From Astrothelium macrocarpum (Eukaryota; Ascomycota; Dothideomycetes; Trypetheliales; Trypetheliaceae), in the NCBI GenBank assembly GCA_021030915.1, contig JAGEMR010000020.1:248001-312000 (forward strand): a DNA stretch of 64,000 nt. The letters are read 5' to 3'. Each line of letters begins with the position of its first letter. Position 1 is the first letter of the stretch. The notes under the pieces are model-generated. The model did not search any database, was not told where the DNA came from, and was given only the letters and a program-made list of their open reading frames with translations. Made by a program: the position numbers and the translations under genes. This document shows, piece after piece, positions 1 to 11,579 of this stretch.

Positions 1-59
1 TGAGCAAGACTTGATACCTTCGCCGGTTGAACCAATTTACTAATGACAAGCTGGAAAAG

Positions 60-1701
60 GGGGCTTGTCCTGTGCCGTATCCTGTGTGAAAACCGGACTC
101 GAAGTTGTTGTTCTTGAACGAGCCAAAGAGCTCACCATAGTATGTGACGTAGAAAACCTGAACCCCATTAGGATCGACTTTTAACTGAGATTCGACTGAA
201 AGCTAGGTGCTGGGATTCAGCTTCCTCCGAATGCCACTCGAATTGTTGCTGATTATTTTGGTCTCCTCGGGAAATGCAAAACCGCTGGAGGCGTAAAGTT
301 GGAGCTCTACAATGTTCTCGACTACAAGACTGGCAAGGTGCTTGCAACAAGACCTGGCCCGGAATGGGCCGAAAAATGGTTCGGATACCCCTGGTGGGTA
401 TTACTTCGGGCTGATTACCAGAAAATTTTGGTGGAAGAGGCACAAAAACTGGGGGCGAAACTAAGACTTGACTGTGATGTGGTAGACGTGGTATGCAGAG
501 AGCAGAAACCTTACGCTATCCTTGCTACTGGCGAAAGAGTGGAAGCGGATGTCATTGTCGGGGCTGATGGTATGCCAGCCCTACCTTGCGTTACCCTGTC
601 CTGGGTAGCATTCTGACGCCTCTCTTGACCTACTGAGCTTCTAGGTATTGCATCTACCATTCGAACGTGCGTCCTCGGCTACCAAAAGGATGCCACGCCT
701 ACTGGTGATATGGTCTACCGCGCGACCATTCCACGCGCTCAGCTTGAGCGATTGGATGACCCAAATTTAGCGGACGTTCTCTACAAAGCCGAATCACGGA
801 TATGGTGGGGACCAGATTCCCATGCCATACTTTACCCCGTGCAGGCCTGCAAAATATTTAATCTGGCATTATTGTTAGTGCAGCATCTTCTTTCTAGACC
901 AATGCTCAAGCTTTGTAGAAGACTAATGACAGTCAAGGGTTCCATCTGATCTCCCTGATGGTGTTAGCAAGATACCAGCGGATATCGACCAGATGCGTAA
1001 AATCTTCGAAGGCTGGGACCCGCAGCTCCGCGCTTTAATCCGCGAGACCTCCAACGTTTACAAGTGGAGCTTGAATCACATGGAAGAGCTCGATACTTGG
1101 ACAAAGGTGAATCAGCCACGATCTTGCATTAACATCCTTCTGTTCCATCTTCTCTTAGAAGACCTTTGACTTACGTACTTCTCCAACGCTTCAGGGGTCT
1201 GTCGCACTCCTTGGTGACGCTTGCCACCCCACACTACCCTACCAAGCCCAAGGCGCTGCAATGGCTGTCGAAGACGGCGCTACCCTTGGCAAGCTCCTCG
1301 GTCTACTCGCTAAATCTTCATCACCATCCCAACCCACCATCCCCGCCGTACTTGGCCTCTTTGAGTCTCTCCGTAAGCAACGTACTACGCTCAATGTCGC
1401 GGGCGCGAAGGAAAATCGTGTCTTGTACCACCTTAAAACGGAGGCAGAGCTTCAAGAACGAGACGCGGCTCTAGCACGCTTGGATTGGGAGATAGCGGAT
1501 AACAATTTCCCTTGGCTGTGGGGAGATATGAGCTATATGCGGTATCTGAATGGTTTTGATACCCTGCAGGAAGCAGAGCATGCGTTTTGCGAGCGATTTG
1601 GTCACAGCGATGGAGCGACGCAAGAGAAAGTCGAGAGAAAGAAGGAGAAATTCGACTTTGAAGTAAAGTTAATGAGGAGAATTGCGGAGATGAACCTGTG
1701 A
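60..1701 (+). CDS. FAD-dependent monooxygenase, salicylate hydroxylase-like (5' end outside window)
   Basis: This is a class A flavoprotein monooxygenase that would hydroxylate an aromatic substrate with FAD and NAD(P)H. I read exons 60-139, 203-569, 645-873, 938-1106 and 1159-1701; all junctions keep phase. The first visible exon starts inside the N-terminal dinucleotide-binding fold (GLSCAV, then VVVLERAKEL). It is followed by GAGIQLPPNATRI, the VIVGAD segment before the second intron, and the FAD-binding GDACHP motif with the downstream QGAAMAVEDG that marks this family. The start codon and the GxGxxG loop lie before base 1. The substrate cannot be read from sequence; salicylate hydroxylase-like is a family label. 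A permease gene follows 1.9 kb downstream on the same strand, which would fit catabolism of an imported compound, but co-regulation is only inferred. Confidence 0.85.
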
Positions 1702-3563
1702 ATATCTGTTCAGGAATAAGGGAAGATCCTTGGCTCTCGGTGCTACCACTGGCTACTGCGTCAATGATCAATCCGATTGTATGCTTTGTTGGAGGAGTCG
1801 ACCTTACCTTTCCGAGGTAAAGTGTATTCCATGTCTGACAAGCGGGTTCGGAAGATCAACAGTTTCGGGATACTCAATCAGCTCTGAAGCTTGCGAAGTG
1901 AAAGTTACGATTTCCCAGGCGAGATGACAATCACTCAGCGCCCAGAGCATCGATCTGATTATTGCATTGATACGCTATTCTGCAGCGAAATCACGCTTAC
2001 TGGAAACGTCCGCAATATAGGCTATTGATTTTCAGCAAATGATAGAAAGGCAGAATACGCAAGGGGATTTACAGTGAGACATTAAGGGAGGCCCAGGAAT
2101 CGTCCTGTGCTTGAAGTTAGCTGCAAGAATTTTCGAAAATCTTGCAAGCTCGTGTTCCGCTCACCATCCATCGACAAGGCATTCGCTTTGAACCTTGCGT
2201 AGAGAGCTACTGCCTAGAAGCACGCTTAGCAAGCTTTGCAGTAGCAAAAGGCAGAATCTATTGAACCACGGAACAAATCGCTAGGTTCGATGGTGTGTGA
2301 CTCTGTCAGCAAATATACCTTTTTCGGTATTAGTTTACTCTGCTAATGCAGAGATGAAGGACTTGGCATGCTGATCGAATTGTTAATACTGCAACTGTGC
2401 CGCACAATTAACAATTCAACCAGGAGCGGCGATAGCAAGGGAAGAATTTTGATGCTAAGCTGCACGCTTGGACTGATCCTTGGCTGTGCCTCACAACTAC
2501 ATATAAGCCGTCCACTAACAAAAAAGGTCTGGTTAACTTTTTTCCCCAACTACTCAGCCTTGCAACGGCACAAGTAAAAGGAGTCATATTCAACCGATTG
2601 GACTATAAGCTCTTGACGGGCCAGACAGGAAAGAAGTTGGCGGGGAACGCTGTCCGAATGATTTCGGGGGATAGATAAAATGTTTTGCACTATCCACATC
2701 GCATGCACCTTACAAAGTCGCTGTATGCATATCCGCTTACTTTGAAGCATATGTCCGCAAGGGAGCTACGGCACAGACTGTCATCAATATTCCATCCATC
2801 TCAATGTATTCCGTTGCCGAAGATCTGGTGTGATGAGTCCAAAATTGTGGCATTCGCACCTCTACCTGACCAATAGTAGTGGAGGCAGCTGAGTAGATGA
2901 ACACATTCTGTTCCGCCGGTACAACTATGGCTCGTCAGCTCTTCGATTGTACCAACCGCCCTGTCTGTGTTGCTATCATTAGGCCGGCAATCCAGTCGAC
3001 ATAGCCAGGCAGATGCGTAAATCGTCTGTGGTATCATCCGCTAGATTTCCGCCATACTGCATCAATTAGATTATTTCGAACGGGCTGCAGATGAGCGAAC
3101 AATTTTACGCTCGCAGATCGATCAGCTATCGTCATCGACCATGCGTCTTGGGCCTGTCTATTGGTCTCTCCAGGCAAAGCAATTGGCTATGCTCAGTGCC
3201 ACCGTCCTACGGATCGACCGTGAACTGCACGATGCTGCATGGTTCATGTCCTCTTCTGCATAGCTCGCTGCATTTTCTTTGAAAATATACTGTTTACCGT
3301 AACGCTTGCCGAAAACTTTCTAGAAGGATAACCTATTTTCTGAGTAATCCTCGTCTCACAGCGCTCGAAGATCTTGAGACTCTGGAATTATCTCACGGCC
3401 ACCACGAGTCGTCGACATCCCATTAGTTCCTATCTTGTTCTGTGCCATTTGATGCTGCTTGCCTAGACGTTTTGCTGATCATTCTCAAGCAGTAGATAAT
3501 GCACGTCTTGCTGTAAATCGCACTGCAGGAGGTATTCTCACCTGCCTTGTTCAACTTATCGCC
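1702..3563. other. intergenic, no supported gene
   Basis: About 1.9 kb between the monooxygenase and the permease. Only short ORFs without family resemblance or plausible splice chains are present. A long hairpin lies at 2377-2417 and is listed separately. The last few hundred bases presumably carry the promoter of the permease. Confidence 0.6.
2377..2417. repeat. perfect 11-bp inverted repeat with 19-nt spacer
   Basis: Positions 2377-2387 (GAATTGTTAAT) and 2407-2417 (ATTAACAATTC) are exact reverse complements separated by 19 nt. It is an A+T-rich palindrome in gene-free DNA. It could be a dimeric regulator site, a remnant of a small inverted-repeat element, or chance. Confidence 0.5.
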
Positions 3564-5373
3564 ATGGCCGACCAGAAAGTGCCAGAAATCGTTTCGCATT
3601 CGAGCCCAGCCTATGTTCGTTCCCTGGGAGACATTAAGCGTACTAAAGATGCTGCTCTCGACTTCATCGAAACCCATCAGAATGCTATTGATCCAACACT
3701 CTATAATGATCGCGCATATACCCGGCGCCTGCGCCGAAAGGTCGACTTCACGGTCATTCCTTTCTTAATGCTTTGTTATCTCATGACCTTCCTGGACAAG
3801 GCACTTCTTGGGGTAAATGTCACAGCTTTTTCATGCTTGACGAATCACTGAAACAACGTGTAGTACGCTCAGGTCATGGGCCTTACTCCAGAGCTCAACT
3901 TGAGCGGCAATGACTTCTCCAATGCTTCTTCTGCGTTTTGGATCGCCGTCGTCGTTGCAATGCTTCCAAATAGTGCGTTTAGCCAGGACCGGCAATGTGT
4001 ATCTTTTCCACGACGCTCATGCTGATTACCCGCAAGTCTACCTCCTTCAACGCCTTCCGGTCGCAAAATGGTTGGGCATGACCCTTGCCTTATGGGGGGT
4101 TTGCACAGCGTGCCATGCAGCTATCCACAACTACAATGGTCTCTTGGCCGTCCGCATATTCTGTGGTATATTCGAAGCCGCTGTACCCAGTGCATTGATA
4201 CTACTTAGCTCTCAGTGGTATACAAGGAGCGAGCAAGCAACACGCTTCTCGTTTTGGTACTGTGGTATGGGGCTAGGTCAAATATGTGGTGGGTTATTTT
4301 CCTGGGCGTTCCAGCATACCAGTCCCCACGCACCTCTCTCCGGTTGGCGGATAATGTTCTTAGTTCTCGGTCTTCTCACCGTCCTTTCCGGTGTTGCCAT
4401 CTTCTTCTATGTTCCAGATACGCCCATGCAGGCATGGTTCTTGACAGACGACGAGAAGGTCAATTTGTTAGAACATGTAAAGGTCAACCAAACGGGCATT
4501 GTCAATCCTACGTTCCAGCCGTACCAGATCAAGGAAGCTCTCTTGGATTTTCAGCTCTGGGTTATGTTTCTGATTGTGATAATGGTACTTCAACTCTTCA
4601 CCGCTTTGGATTTGTCCTCGGCTTACAATTGGGTAGCAAGGTACAGGGGGCGGCACTATTTCTTCCTACTCGGCTACTCTCTTGAAATCCTTTGGCTTCT
4701 CCTCTTCTCGGGCTGCTCTCCTAAATATGCCCAGTGGAGCTCTTAACGTCGTCTCTGTGCTTGGTTGTGGTTTTGCCTCACGTTACTTGGGCATGCGCTG
4801 GCTTTGGACATCCATTGCGACATGTCTAGGTATCTTGGGGGCAGCGTTGATGTCGTGGATGAAAGGCAACCGATCTGGTACGTTATTCCCGTATCTCGAT
4901 GTGTCGGCGGTCAATGCTATTCCCTTAAATCTTTCTAACTTTTGTTTGTCTTGCGTTTTGCACCGTGTGCTGAGATCGACGTAGCATCTCTTGCCGGTAT
5001 TTATATGGCAAATCTGGTGATTGGTGCGACGCCAATTGATTTCCAATGGATTACATCCAATACAGCAGGTCACACCAAACGTGCCTTTGTCAGTGCGGCG
5101 ATGAGTGCTGCGTTCGCCATTGGGAACATTATTGGACCACAGACTTATCAGGCCAAAGACGCTCCCGAGTATGAGCCTGCGAAGATTAGCTTGCTTGGTT
5201 GCTGGAGTGCTTCTGTTCTTTTGGCGATTATTCTGTTTGTGTATTATCTGGTGGTCAATAGGTGGAGAGACGTCCATACAACAGCTCTCGCTGACGCTGA
5301 TGATGTGTCGGAAAGGAAGGCATTTGCGGGTCTCACAGACAAGCAGAATCTGGAGTTTCGCTACAACTACTAG
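3564..5373 (+). CDS. MFS permease, Dal5/TNA1 anion:cation symporter family
   Basis: Predicted 511-residue membrane transporter of the plasma membrane, in the fungal family that takes up allantoate, nicotinate and related organic anions. Exons: 3564-3812, 3864-3972, 4037-4584, 4637-4877, 4985-5373, all in phase. Family landmarks are the RRKVDFTVIPFLMLCYLMTFLDK first transmembrane segment, PNIYLLQRLPVAKWLG, RIFCGIFEAAVPSALILLSSQWY, the YSATLLKSFGFS segment after the fourth junction, and TAGHTKRAFVSAA near the C terminus. The ATG at 3564 sits in a good context (GCCATGG). The third intron (4585-4636) uses the TAG at 4636 rather than the nearby CAG at 4646, because only that choice restores the conserved frame. 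Substrate unknown. Tandem with the upstream monooxygenase, so a shared catabolic role is possible. Confidence 0.92.
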
Positions 5374-5548
5374 AGTATTGCATTTTTCGTTGCTGCGTTC
5401 CGCTCAAATAGCAGATGCGATCCAGGAGTGTTGCAACGAAAAGTACGGATCTACTCACAAATGCAAATGCCTAGGTTAAACGGGAAGAATAAGTGAATAT
5501 TGATCCTTCTCTGGTGTGGTCAATGATAGAGTTATGCACCCCCTTTAC

Positions 5549-5588
5549 ATCCCTGCACAATCCCTGCACAAATGATCGTGAGATCATT
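5549..5588. repeat. 11-bp tandem repeat followed by a 7-bp hairpin
   Basis: ATCCCTGCACA occurs twice head to tail (5549-5559 and 5560-5570). It is followed directly by AATGATC / GATCATT arms (5571-5577, 5582-5588) with a 4-nt loop. The block ends 53 nt upstream of the proposed start codon of the CBP3 homologue, so it lies in its promoter or 5' leader. No known factor site is recognised. Confidence 0.45.
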
Positions 5589-5641
5589 GAAAAGTGCAGT
5601 ACTTTATCAAGTGCAGCTTATGTTCATGCCACAACACCACA

Positions 5642-6806
5642 ATGACCGCTGACTATGTTTGCAATGGATGTATCAAAGCTTTGAGGCACCGATATTCTCT
5701 TGGATTCCCGGTATTTGTTGATGTGAAGGCTGCTATCAAGCTTTTGCTAAGGTGTTTAGGGAGGAGCGATTACACGACAGCCCAGATTTTACTCTGTTCC
5801 TAATCATAGGAATTTCGATAGAATAGGATTTGCTGGTAGATGTGCATCCACGGTTTCGCCGCCATCTCCGTCCTCCAAATCCAAGAAGCGTACGGGCGAC
5901 GTCTTCCCCAAGACAGCTGCAGAGTCAAATGCAACAAAAGTTGCTGCTAATGGAGTTGATCATGCAACACCTCCGGCCGATCAAAGCAGTGTGAATAAGC
6001 CAGAAGATTTGTCACCTTTTAGGGCGTCTCTGAGAGACAAGGCGAAGGGCATTGCAAGCAGGTATTCGCAAGAATACATGGTATACGGAGCAGCTGAAGA
6101 AATGTTCAAATTATGCGCTCAGCAGGCCGATTACGACGTCCCACAGGCACAAGACATGGATGTCGAAATCCCGGCTACAAAATCTGGGGAACATATCGGT
6201 GTAGGGACTGGATGGTGGTATTCTGGTTTGTGCACCTCTTCGCAAACTGAAACACATCGCAATCGCTTCCTAACGTCTTTTCTCACTTTTTCAGAACTTG
6301 GCTTGACTCCCACCTTTAGTACCTGGGCGCATATAACAATGCTATATATGTACGCTCTGACCGTCCGCCTCCGTTATCTTCCCGCCGAAGAATTCGCCAT
6401 GTTCCAGCAGCACATCAACAATTCCTCTTTCGCTGCATTCGAAGAGCGAATGATTCGGTTGCATCGTGTCAACATGAATAGTATCCGGCAAGAATATCTC
6501 AAAGATCTTTTCGGTCAGTGGCGAGGTGCGACGGTCGCATATGACGAAGGCTTGATCCGAGGTGATGCTATTCTTGCAACGGCGATATGGAGGAACGTCT
6601 TCAAGGCGGATGAGAAGGTCAATGTGGAAACAGTGGCGATAGTGACGAGCTATTTGAGAAAATGCTTGAGGATGCTGGATCGGATGAACGATGACCAGGT
6701 AAGAAGAGTAGTCATGGAATGGCCAGGACTGGAGCAAGAAGAGGTGTTAGTAAGGGCTGAAAGTCCACGGTTAAAGGCGCCATTGGTAGAGACGAAAGCG
6801 GTGTGA
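5642..6806 (+). CDS. CBP3: Ubiquinol-cytochrome c chaperone (Cbp3/UQCC1 family)
   Basis: Mitochondrial chaperone that in yeast binds the ribosome tunnel exit with Cbp6 and promotes synthesis and assembly of cytochrome b for complex III. Exons 5642-5710, 5781-6225, 6295-6806 give 341 residues. The core is recognisable from GIASRYSQEYMVYGAAEEMF and from LTPTFSTWAHITMLYMYALTVRLR onward, including the YLKDLFGQWRGATVAYDEGL stretch. The N terminus is basic and lacks early acidic residues apart from one Asp, as expected for a mitochondrial presequence; a basic, Ser/Pro-rich linker follows. I chose the start at 5642 because the 5711-5780 intron, with a GATTAC branch-like site, joins it in phase to the rest of the frame. 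An open frame beginning with GTG at 5991 lacks this presequence. It converges on CEG1 with 165 bp between the stop codons. Confidence 0.88.
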
Positions 6807-6971
6807 TCGATGTGCACATCTTCGTGTTCAGCGGACTTGAATTATATCATAGTGTACCTATATCGGAATACTTCGCTTTTCGCGCCCATTTCCCTGCAAA
6901 GCCAAATCAAGGGTATCATGTGTCTCAACCCGACAACGCCGGAATCCTACCCCATCGAAAGTCGGTTTTCC

Positions 6972-8238
6972 TCACTCTGTTCTCTGCCTCTTCTGAGCGA
7001 CTTGACCCGCAGGTGGAGCTTGAGGTGGCCCTCGTTTCTGTTCTTCTGGATGCCTCTGTTTCCATGCCTTCATGATAGCTGGTGCTGCATCTAACAAATC
7101 TTTTTCACTCACTGCATCATTGATACTCTCCAATACCTTGTCTACGGTGCTGATGTGATTCGCCTCAAGCTTGTCATCCCTGAATCGGGGAGTTCCATCC
7201 GAATCCAACTTCATTCTCCAACGCGACTTTTCGTCCTTGTGACATTCCACGATTCGGAAATCTAGCATCTGCTGCAAGCTTTTGAGCATTTCCCACTCGT
7301 CATCGCTCACATATAGCTGATCCCAATACCTCCAATCATCCTTTTCGTGGAAGATGTACAGCTCAAATGTTGGCTTGGCGTCGTAATCTGGGTGCGCTTC
7401 GTTCTCCTCTCCGCCCACGGGGGCCAGCAACGGGAAGTCCCCTAGGACCAAGCGAAAATCTATCGTGTTCTCATGCGCTGGCTTCCACTTTAAGATGTGT
7501 TGGTCGGTGCCAAACTCGTACGTTGTGCTCTTGCATGTGAAAATCAGTCCGTCATTGCCGTGTGCCAGGTTTGGTAGAATGTCCTTGAACATCATCATGA
7601 TCCCATAGCTCTTCTGCACGCTCTTCGTCTTGACCACAAATGCCTGCTCCTGCAGCCGATCCGGATATGCGTGCCAGAAGCAGCGTGTGTATGGTTTCAG
7701 GAAGAATTCCTGAAAGGCGCCGATGCGTTTGTCGAGAGGGCGCGACACATAAGATTTACCGTCGAGGAGGATGCAGTCAAAGACGAGGTAACGCAGTTCA
7801 CGAGCGCCAGACTCGAGCGTGTCCCAGACGAGCTCGCCGTCCAGCAGGGTCTCTGTATGGTAGCGTTCGAAGGTCGGGTCTTCGGGCATGGGAAAGTGCA
7901 GTGGCGCAATATTGTAGAAGTCATTTTTACGGTCGATGAGGTAGTGAGCTTCTTCGCCCGTGACGCCGCTGCAGTAGAGGAGACATCGGATACCATCGGT
8001 CTTTTCGCAGAGATAGTAGCTTCGAACTGGGTGAGTGGGAGTGCAAGGCTTTCAGGCGACGCAAGTATACTTACTCGTCTTTCTGTAGCTCCTCCAAATG
8101 CTTTCGAGAGAAGCTCACAGGTTGTGCTCCGGGAAAGTTGCGTGATCTACGATGCAGGAGGTCATTAACCTCCGCGCGTAGCTCTTGCATGGGCCCTGGA
8201 TCAAGTCTTTGCCCCGGTATTCCTGGGACAGAAGCCAT
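6972..8238 (-). CDS. CEG1: mRNA capping enzyme guanylyltransferase (alpha subunit)
   Basis: Nuclear GTP:RNA guanylyltransferase that transfers GMP to the 5' diphosphate end of nascent RNA polymerase II transcripts. Two exons read on the minus strand (8238-8075, then 8019-6972) with a 55-nt intron give 403 residues, the usual fungal length. All nucleotidyltransferase motifs are visible: motif I EKTDG, with the GMP-accepting Lys near residue 61 just after the splice junction; motif III LLDGELV; motif IIIa YLVFDCILLDG; motif IV DGLIF; and motif V LKWKP. An OB-fold C-terminal half follows. The intron acceptor GAAG at 8020 is the only one that keeps motif I in frame. A start 13 codons further upstream (8277) is open, but the ATG at 8238 (MASVPGIPG) better fits the family. 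Confidence 0.95.
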
Positions 8239-10147
8239 CTTGTGCGAAATCAAAATTAAGCAAGCTTCCTTGCTCACGGAAGATGCATGTGTTCACGAAT
8301 ATTGTGTGGTGAACAACGTATAGATTCTTGGATATGGTAGGGCCAGCCCTAACTGCGTTCCATATTATTGGGCACACACTAATCACGGATAAGGTGCAAG
8401 CCGTCTCCACACCCTTGACGGCTTGACCTAGTACAGCATATTGGGATTTTGTAAGATCGTTGGAAAGTAAAGCAAGGCCACTTAATCTAAAACAGATAGA
8501 AGCAGCGGACACAAGAGGTAAACCCAGATCGTCTCTTCATTGAGGGCTTGCTGGATCTGACCAGATCGATTCGCAGCGAAAAACTCTGTACTGGGTCCTG
8601 TGGGAAGCAGAAACCGCGTTACTTCTAGCGGTGATGAACTGGAGACTCTACGTCGTCAGGTATTTTGTCTCATAAAGCTCATGCATTACTTTATATCCAC
8701 CTCATCTGCAAGCCCATCAAATTGTTGTTGCTCCTTACCCAGATCACTGTCTTGTTTCAAAGCGTAAATCGATAGGCGTTCTAGCAAGCTGACTCATTAG
8801 GATAGATATGGGCGGAGCTGGGTTCGAATCTCAAATTGCCAATCCACCGTCTGGATTTCTCGAAAAGATAAGAGGAAGCTCGTTCCCAATTCTATAAACG
8901 TGAATTTAAATTTGATGACGAAGCTAAGCGACTCTTCCGGTATCTGAAAGTTGCAAAGAGCGCTCCAGGCAGGGTCGATTGGCCATGGGACCGCACTTTC
9001 GTCGTAGTTCACGCGGATAGCCGGTCGCCAGCGATGGCAACACGGTGTCTGGAGCAAGGTGTGACTGTCGGCCACTGCCGTCCTAAGGATGAAACGTCGG
9101 ATGATACGCTATGGGAAAGCAATAAAATCTTGGACATTGACCTCCTTATCCAGCGAACCCGGATATATGAAACACCACGAACAGTACAAGACTCATTCTT
9201 CCCCCGAGTCGAGAGACACGTATCATCCTTTGCTTCATCAGACATATCATTACCCGATAAGCACGATTTTGTATGGATTGGAGCTCGTAAGCTTTACCAT
9301 GCATCTTTACGCGGTTGGCTATCAGACTAACTCTTTGCCCGCCCGTGTAACTCATTGAAGGTGCGTAGTTTGCAACCCTTCCAGGATCCGTTGAAGCAGC
9401 ATCCTTGGATAGAAGCTGGTCCGAAAGGTTTATCACGGCTGGCACTAGTCGCTCAAATGCTTCTGGACATCCTTCCATGTGTCTCACTGGGCCGATCTTG
9501 AATTTGATGGTTGTTTCATTATCTCGAATAACTGATGGCGATATGTCGTCAATGGACGAGCTCCATTGAGAATTCTTTCGATGATGGGAAAGGGAGAACA
9601 GGAGACTGGAAGTATCATGGTTATCATAGAGGATTCAATTTCAGCGTCTTGGAAGACACTGTGGGATGGATCCAAATAGCGTAAGCATGACGGGTGCCTT
9701 CTCAATAAGAGCGCCCATGATCGCAAAATCACATCGATCCCAAATTTGTAAATCTCGGTCAGCTTAAAAAAGGTGATACCAGATTAGACAGCCGAGTTGG
9801 CTCTGTGTACTGGTTGTTGATCACAGTGAATTGAGATCTTTGGAAGAGATTCCAATCTGAAATAAAGTGATGGAGGCTCAGGTGCAGTGCTGCAAAGCAC
9901 TCCAGATCCAGAGGAATTCTCAACCAGCCAAAATCTCCGGTCCAATAAATCACTACTCAAGTACCAATGCTCGGGTAGTGCGTAATGTACTTATGCACAT
10001 AAATCAATTGTCGCATTGGCCAATTATATATATGTTCGTTGTTACAGTTGCTGGTTTGACACGTTGGTCGTTGATAAGTCAATTTTCTGTTCACCTGTTC
10101 TACTGTAGCTGAATCCTATAGGACCGGTATGCAAGAACGAGACGTCT
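8239..10147. other. intergenic with gene-like debris
   Basis: About 1.9 kb between CEG1 and the acetyltransferase. The first part is the CEG1 promoter. The stretch 8797-9953 contains several open segments on the minus strand that do not assemble into one clean gene; it is listed separately. No RNA gene or repeat was recognised. Confidence 0.55.
8797..9953 (-). pseudogene. possible decayed or unrecognised multi-exon gene
   Basis: Four minus-strand segments look more protein-like than chance: 9953-9759 (contains LDLECFAALHLSLHHF), 9732-9484 (KFGIDVILRSWALLLRRHP just upstream), a shifted frame running into 9487-9350 (KIGPVRHMEGCPEAFERLV) and 9075-8797 (DPAWSALCNFQIPEESLSF). The first two would join directly except for a one-base offset at a run of six T on the minus strand near 9770. 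In the following segment stop codons separate the frames without a convincing intron. I recognise no family. It may be a degenerated gene, a real gene with introns I failed to place, or coincidence. Confidence 0.25.
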
Positions 10148-11106
10148 TTATTGGTAAGTGTCGAGGCTTGGGATAGTTGGGATATGACTGATGTCGTCGT
10201 TCTCATGCCCATCAACTCGGCGTAGTACACGAGCCGGGTTGCCAACTACAATCGTGTAATCTGGGACGTCCTAATAAAGGTAAGCTGAAAGCACTTCTGC
10301 TACGACTTCTCCCCGTGCTAGAACATATGGAGTACCTTTGTAACCACGGAACCAGCTCCAACCGTGGCGCCCCTGCCAATTCTTACACCGGGCAAAATGA
10401 CTACATTTCCACCTATCCAGACGTCTTCTCCAATGTGAACCTCTTTCCCCATCTCTGGTCCGTGGATACCATTTCGAAGTTCAGGATTGGTGGGATGAGT
10501 GCCACTATAGATGCTCACATATGGTGCAAAGAGTGTTCTTGCGCCAATAGTTACAAGGCAGGTATCGATGATACAACAATTCGTATTTAGGTAGACGCCT
10601 TTACCCAACTTGACATTGGTGCCATAATCCATATAGATGGGGATCTCAATCACAGCTTCATCTGCGAACAGGGCCTCGTCTTCCTCTTCCGAGTCTGCCG
10701 GGGGTGGCAATGGTCTTGTGTCTTGTACTATGCTTCAAATTCATTCAGTGTATGGTTGGTTACATGTCATCACGACAAGCAAGCCAAATCAACAAGATTG
10801 GTGACGGACTCACTCCCGCCACAGTCTCACCAGCTCTCTTCTTGGAACATCGCCAGCATTATTGAAGCGATTGCACGCGCCACGGCATCGTGCGCGCTCT
10901 TTGACCATTTCTGGGTCAAATGCATGATATAGCTGGCTATCAACATTAGCACCATTCTGCTTCTCGTTTCTTGTCCTGTTCTGGACCGTCAGGGCAGATC
11001 CAAAACTATAAAAAAAGGTGCTTTTTCTATAGCAAACATCTGTTTCCAGAATGAATAAGCCTACCTCGCCAGCTAGAGCCTTTCTCTTGTTCTCTGACAA
11101 GGCCAT
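10148..11106 (-). CDS. Sugar O-acetyltransferase, maltose/galactoside acetyltransferase-like (left-handed beta-helix)
   Basis: Cytosolic acetyl-CoA-dependent acetyltransferase of the NodL/LacA/Maa hexapeptide-repeat family. Minus-strand exons 11106-11065, 10932-10814, 10732-10336, 10270-10148 join in phase to 226 residues. The N-terminal Mac segment reads LAGELYHAFDPEMVKER. The helix contains DYGTNVKLGKGVYLNTNCCI and SGTHPTNPELR, with the catalytic His of the SGTHP motif, followed by EVHIGEDVWIGGNVVILPGV and IGRGATVGAGSVVTKDVPDY, and ends with VVGNPARV. Length and motif order match fungal members. The physiological acceptor is unknown; bacterial relatives acetylate sugars as a detoxifying step. 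It is divergently arranged with STE14 across 473 bp. Confidence 0.9.
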
Positions 11107-11579
11107 TTCTTGATCGAATGCTTGCTCAAGCCTGAATTGAGAAGATGCGCTCGCCTCTCATGCATTCAATGACGTGAATTTCAGGCGCAGGCACCTAAGG
11201 TACCTAGGTAGTCAATTGTCCACGAAGTTTGTGTGGACGGAACCGGTTCAGCCGAATCCGCGTGCAGCGCGTCAAGCTCCAACGATTCGTGCGTGATCAA
11301 CTCATCCAAACATGTTCATGTCCGCTTGCTCCAACCTTAAAAGGCCCAAGTTTGCGCGACACGTCACCTCCATCCTTCATCAACTATATCCCCGTTGAGA
11401 ATGGAGCTGCCACCTCAACACCGCCTTGGCCCTCTAACATTTCGTCTCCAAAGTATCCCGGTGTGATTGTACATATTCTACATTGGATCAAGGAAGTCTT
11501 TTGACGGCTAGCCCGTAGCAAACATTTTCGATCAAACTGCACGCCAAAGCTTCGTCAAGCGATTGCTGCCCTTTCAACC
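11107..11579. promoter_or_regulatory. divergent promoter region, acetyltransferase (-) and STE14 (+)
   Basis: 473 bp separate the two start codons and must contain both promoters. A short palindromic stretch CTAAGGTACCTAGG lies near 11196-11209. No TATA box or other defined site can be assigned with confidence. Confidence 0.5.

Noticed and set aside
8750..8835. Possible tRNA because of GGTTCGAATC at 8821
   Set aside because: The flanking bases do not form a T stem, and no matching acceptor or anticodon stem is found upstream.
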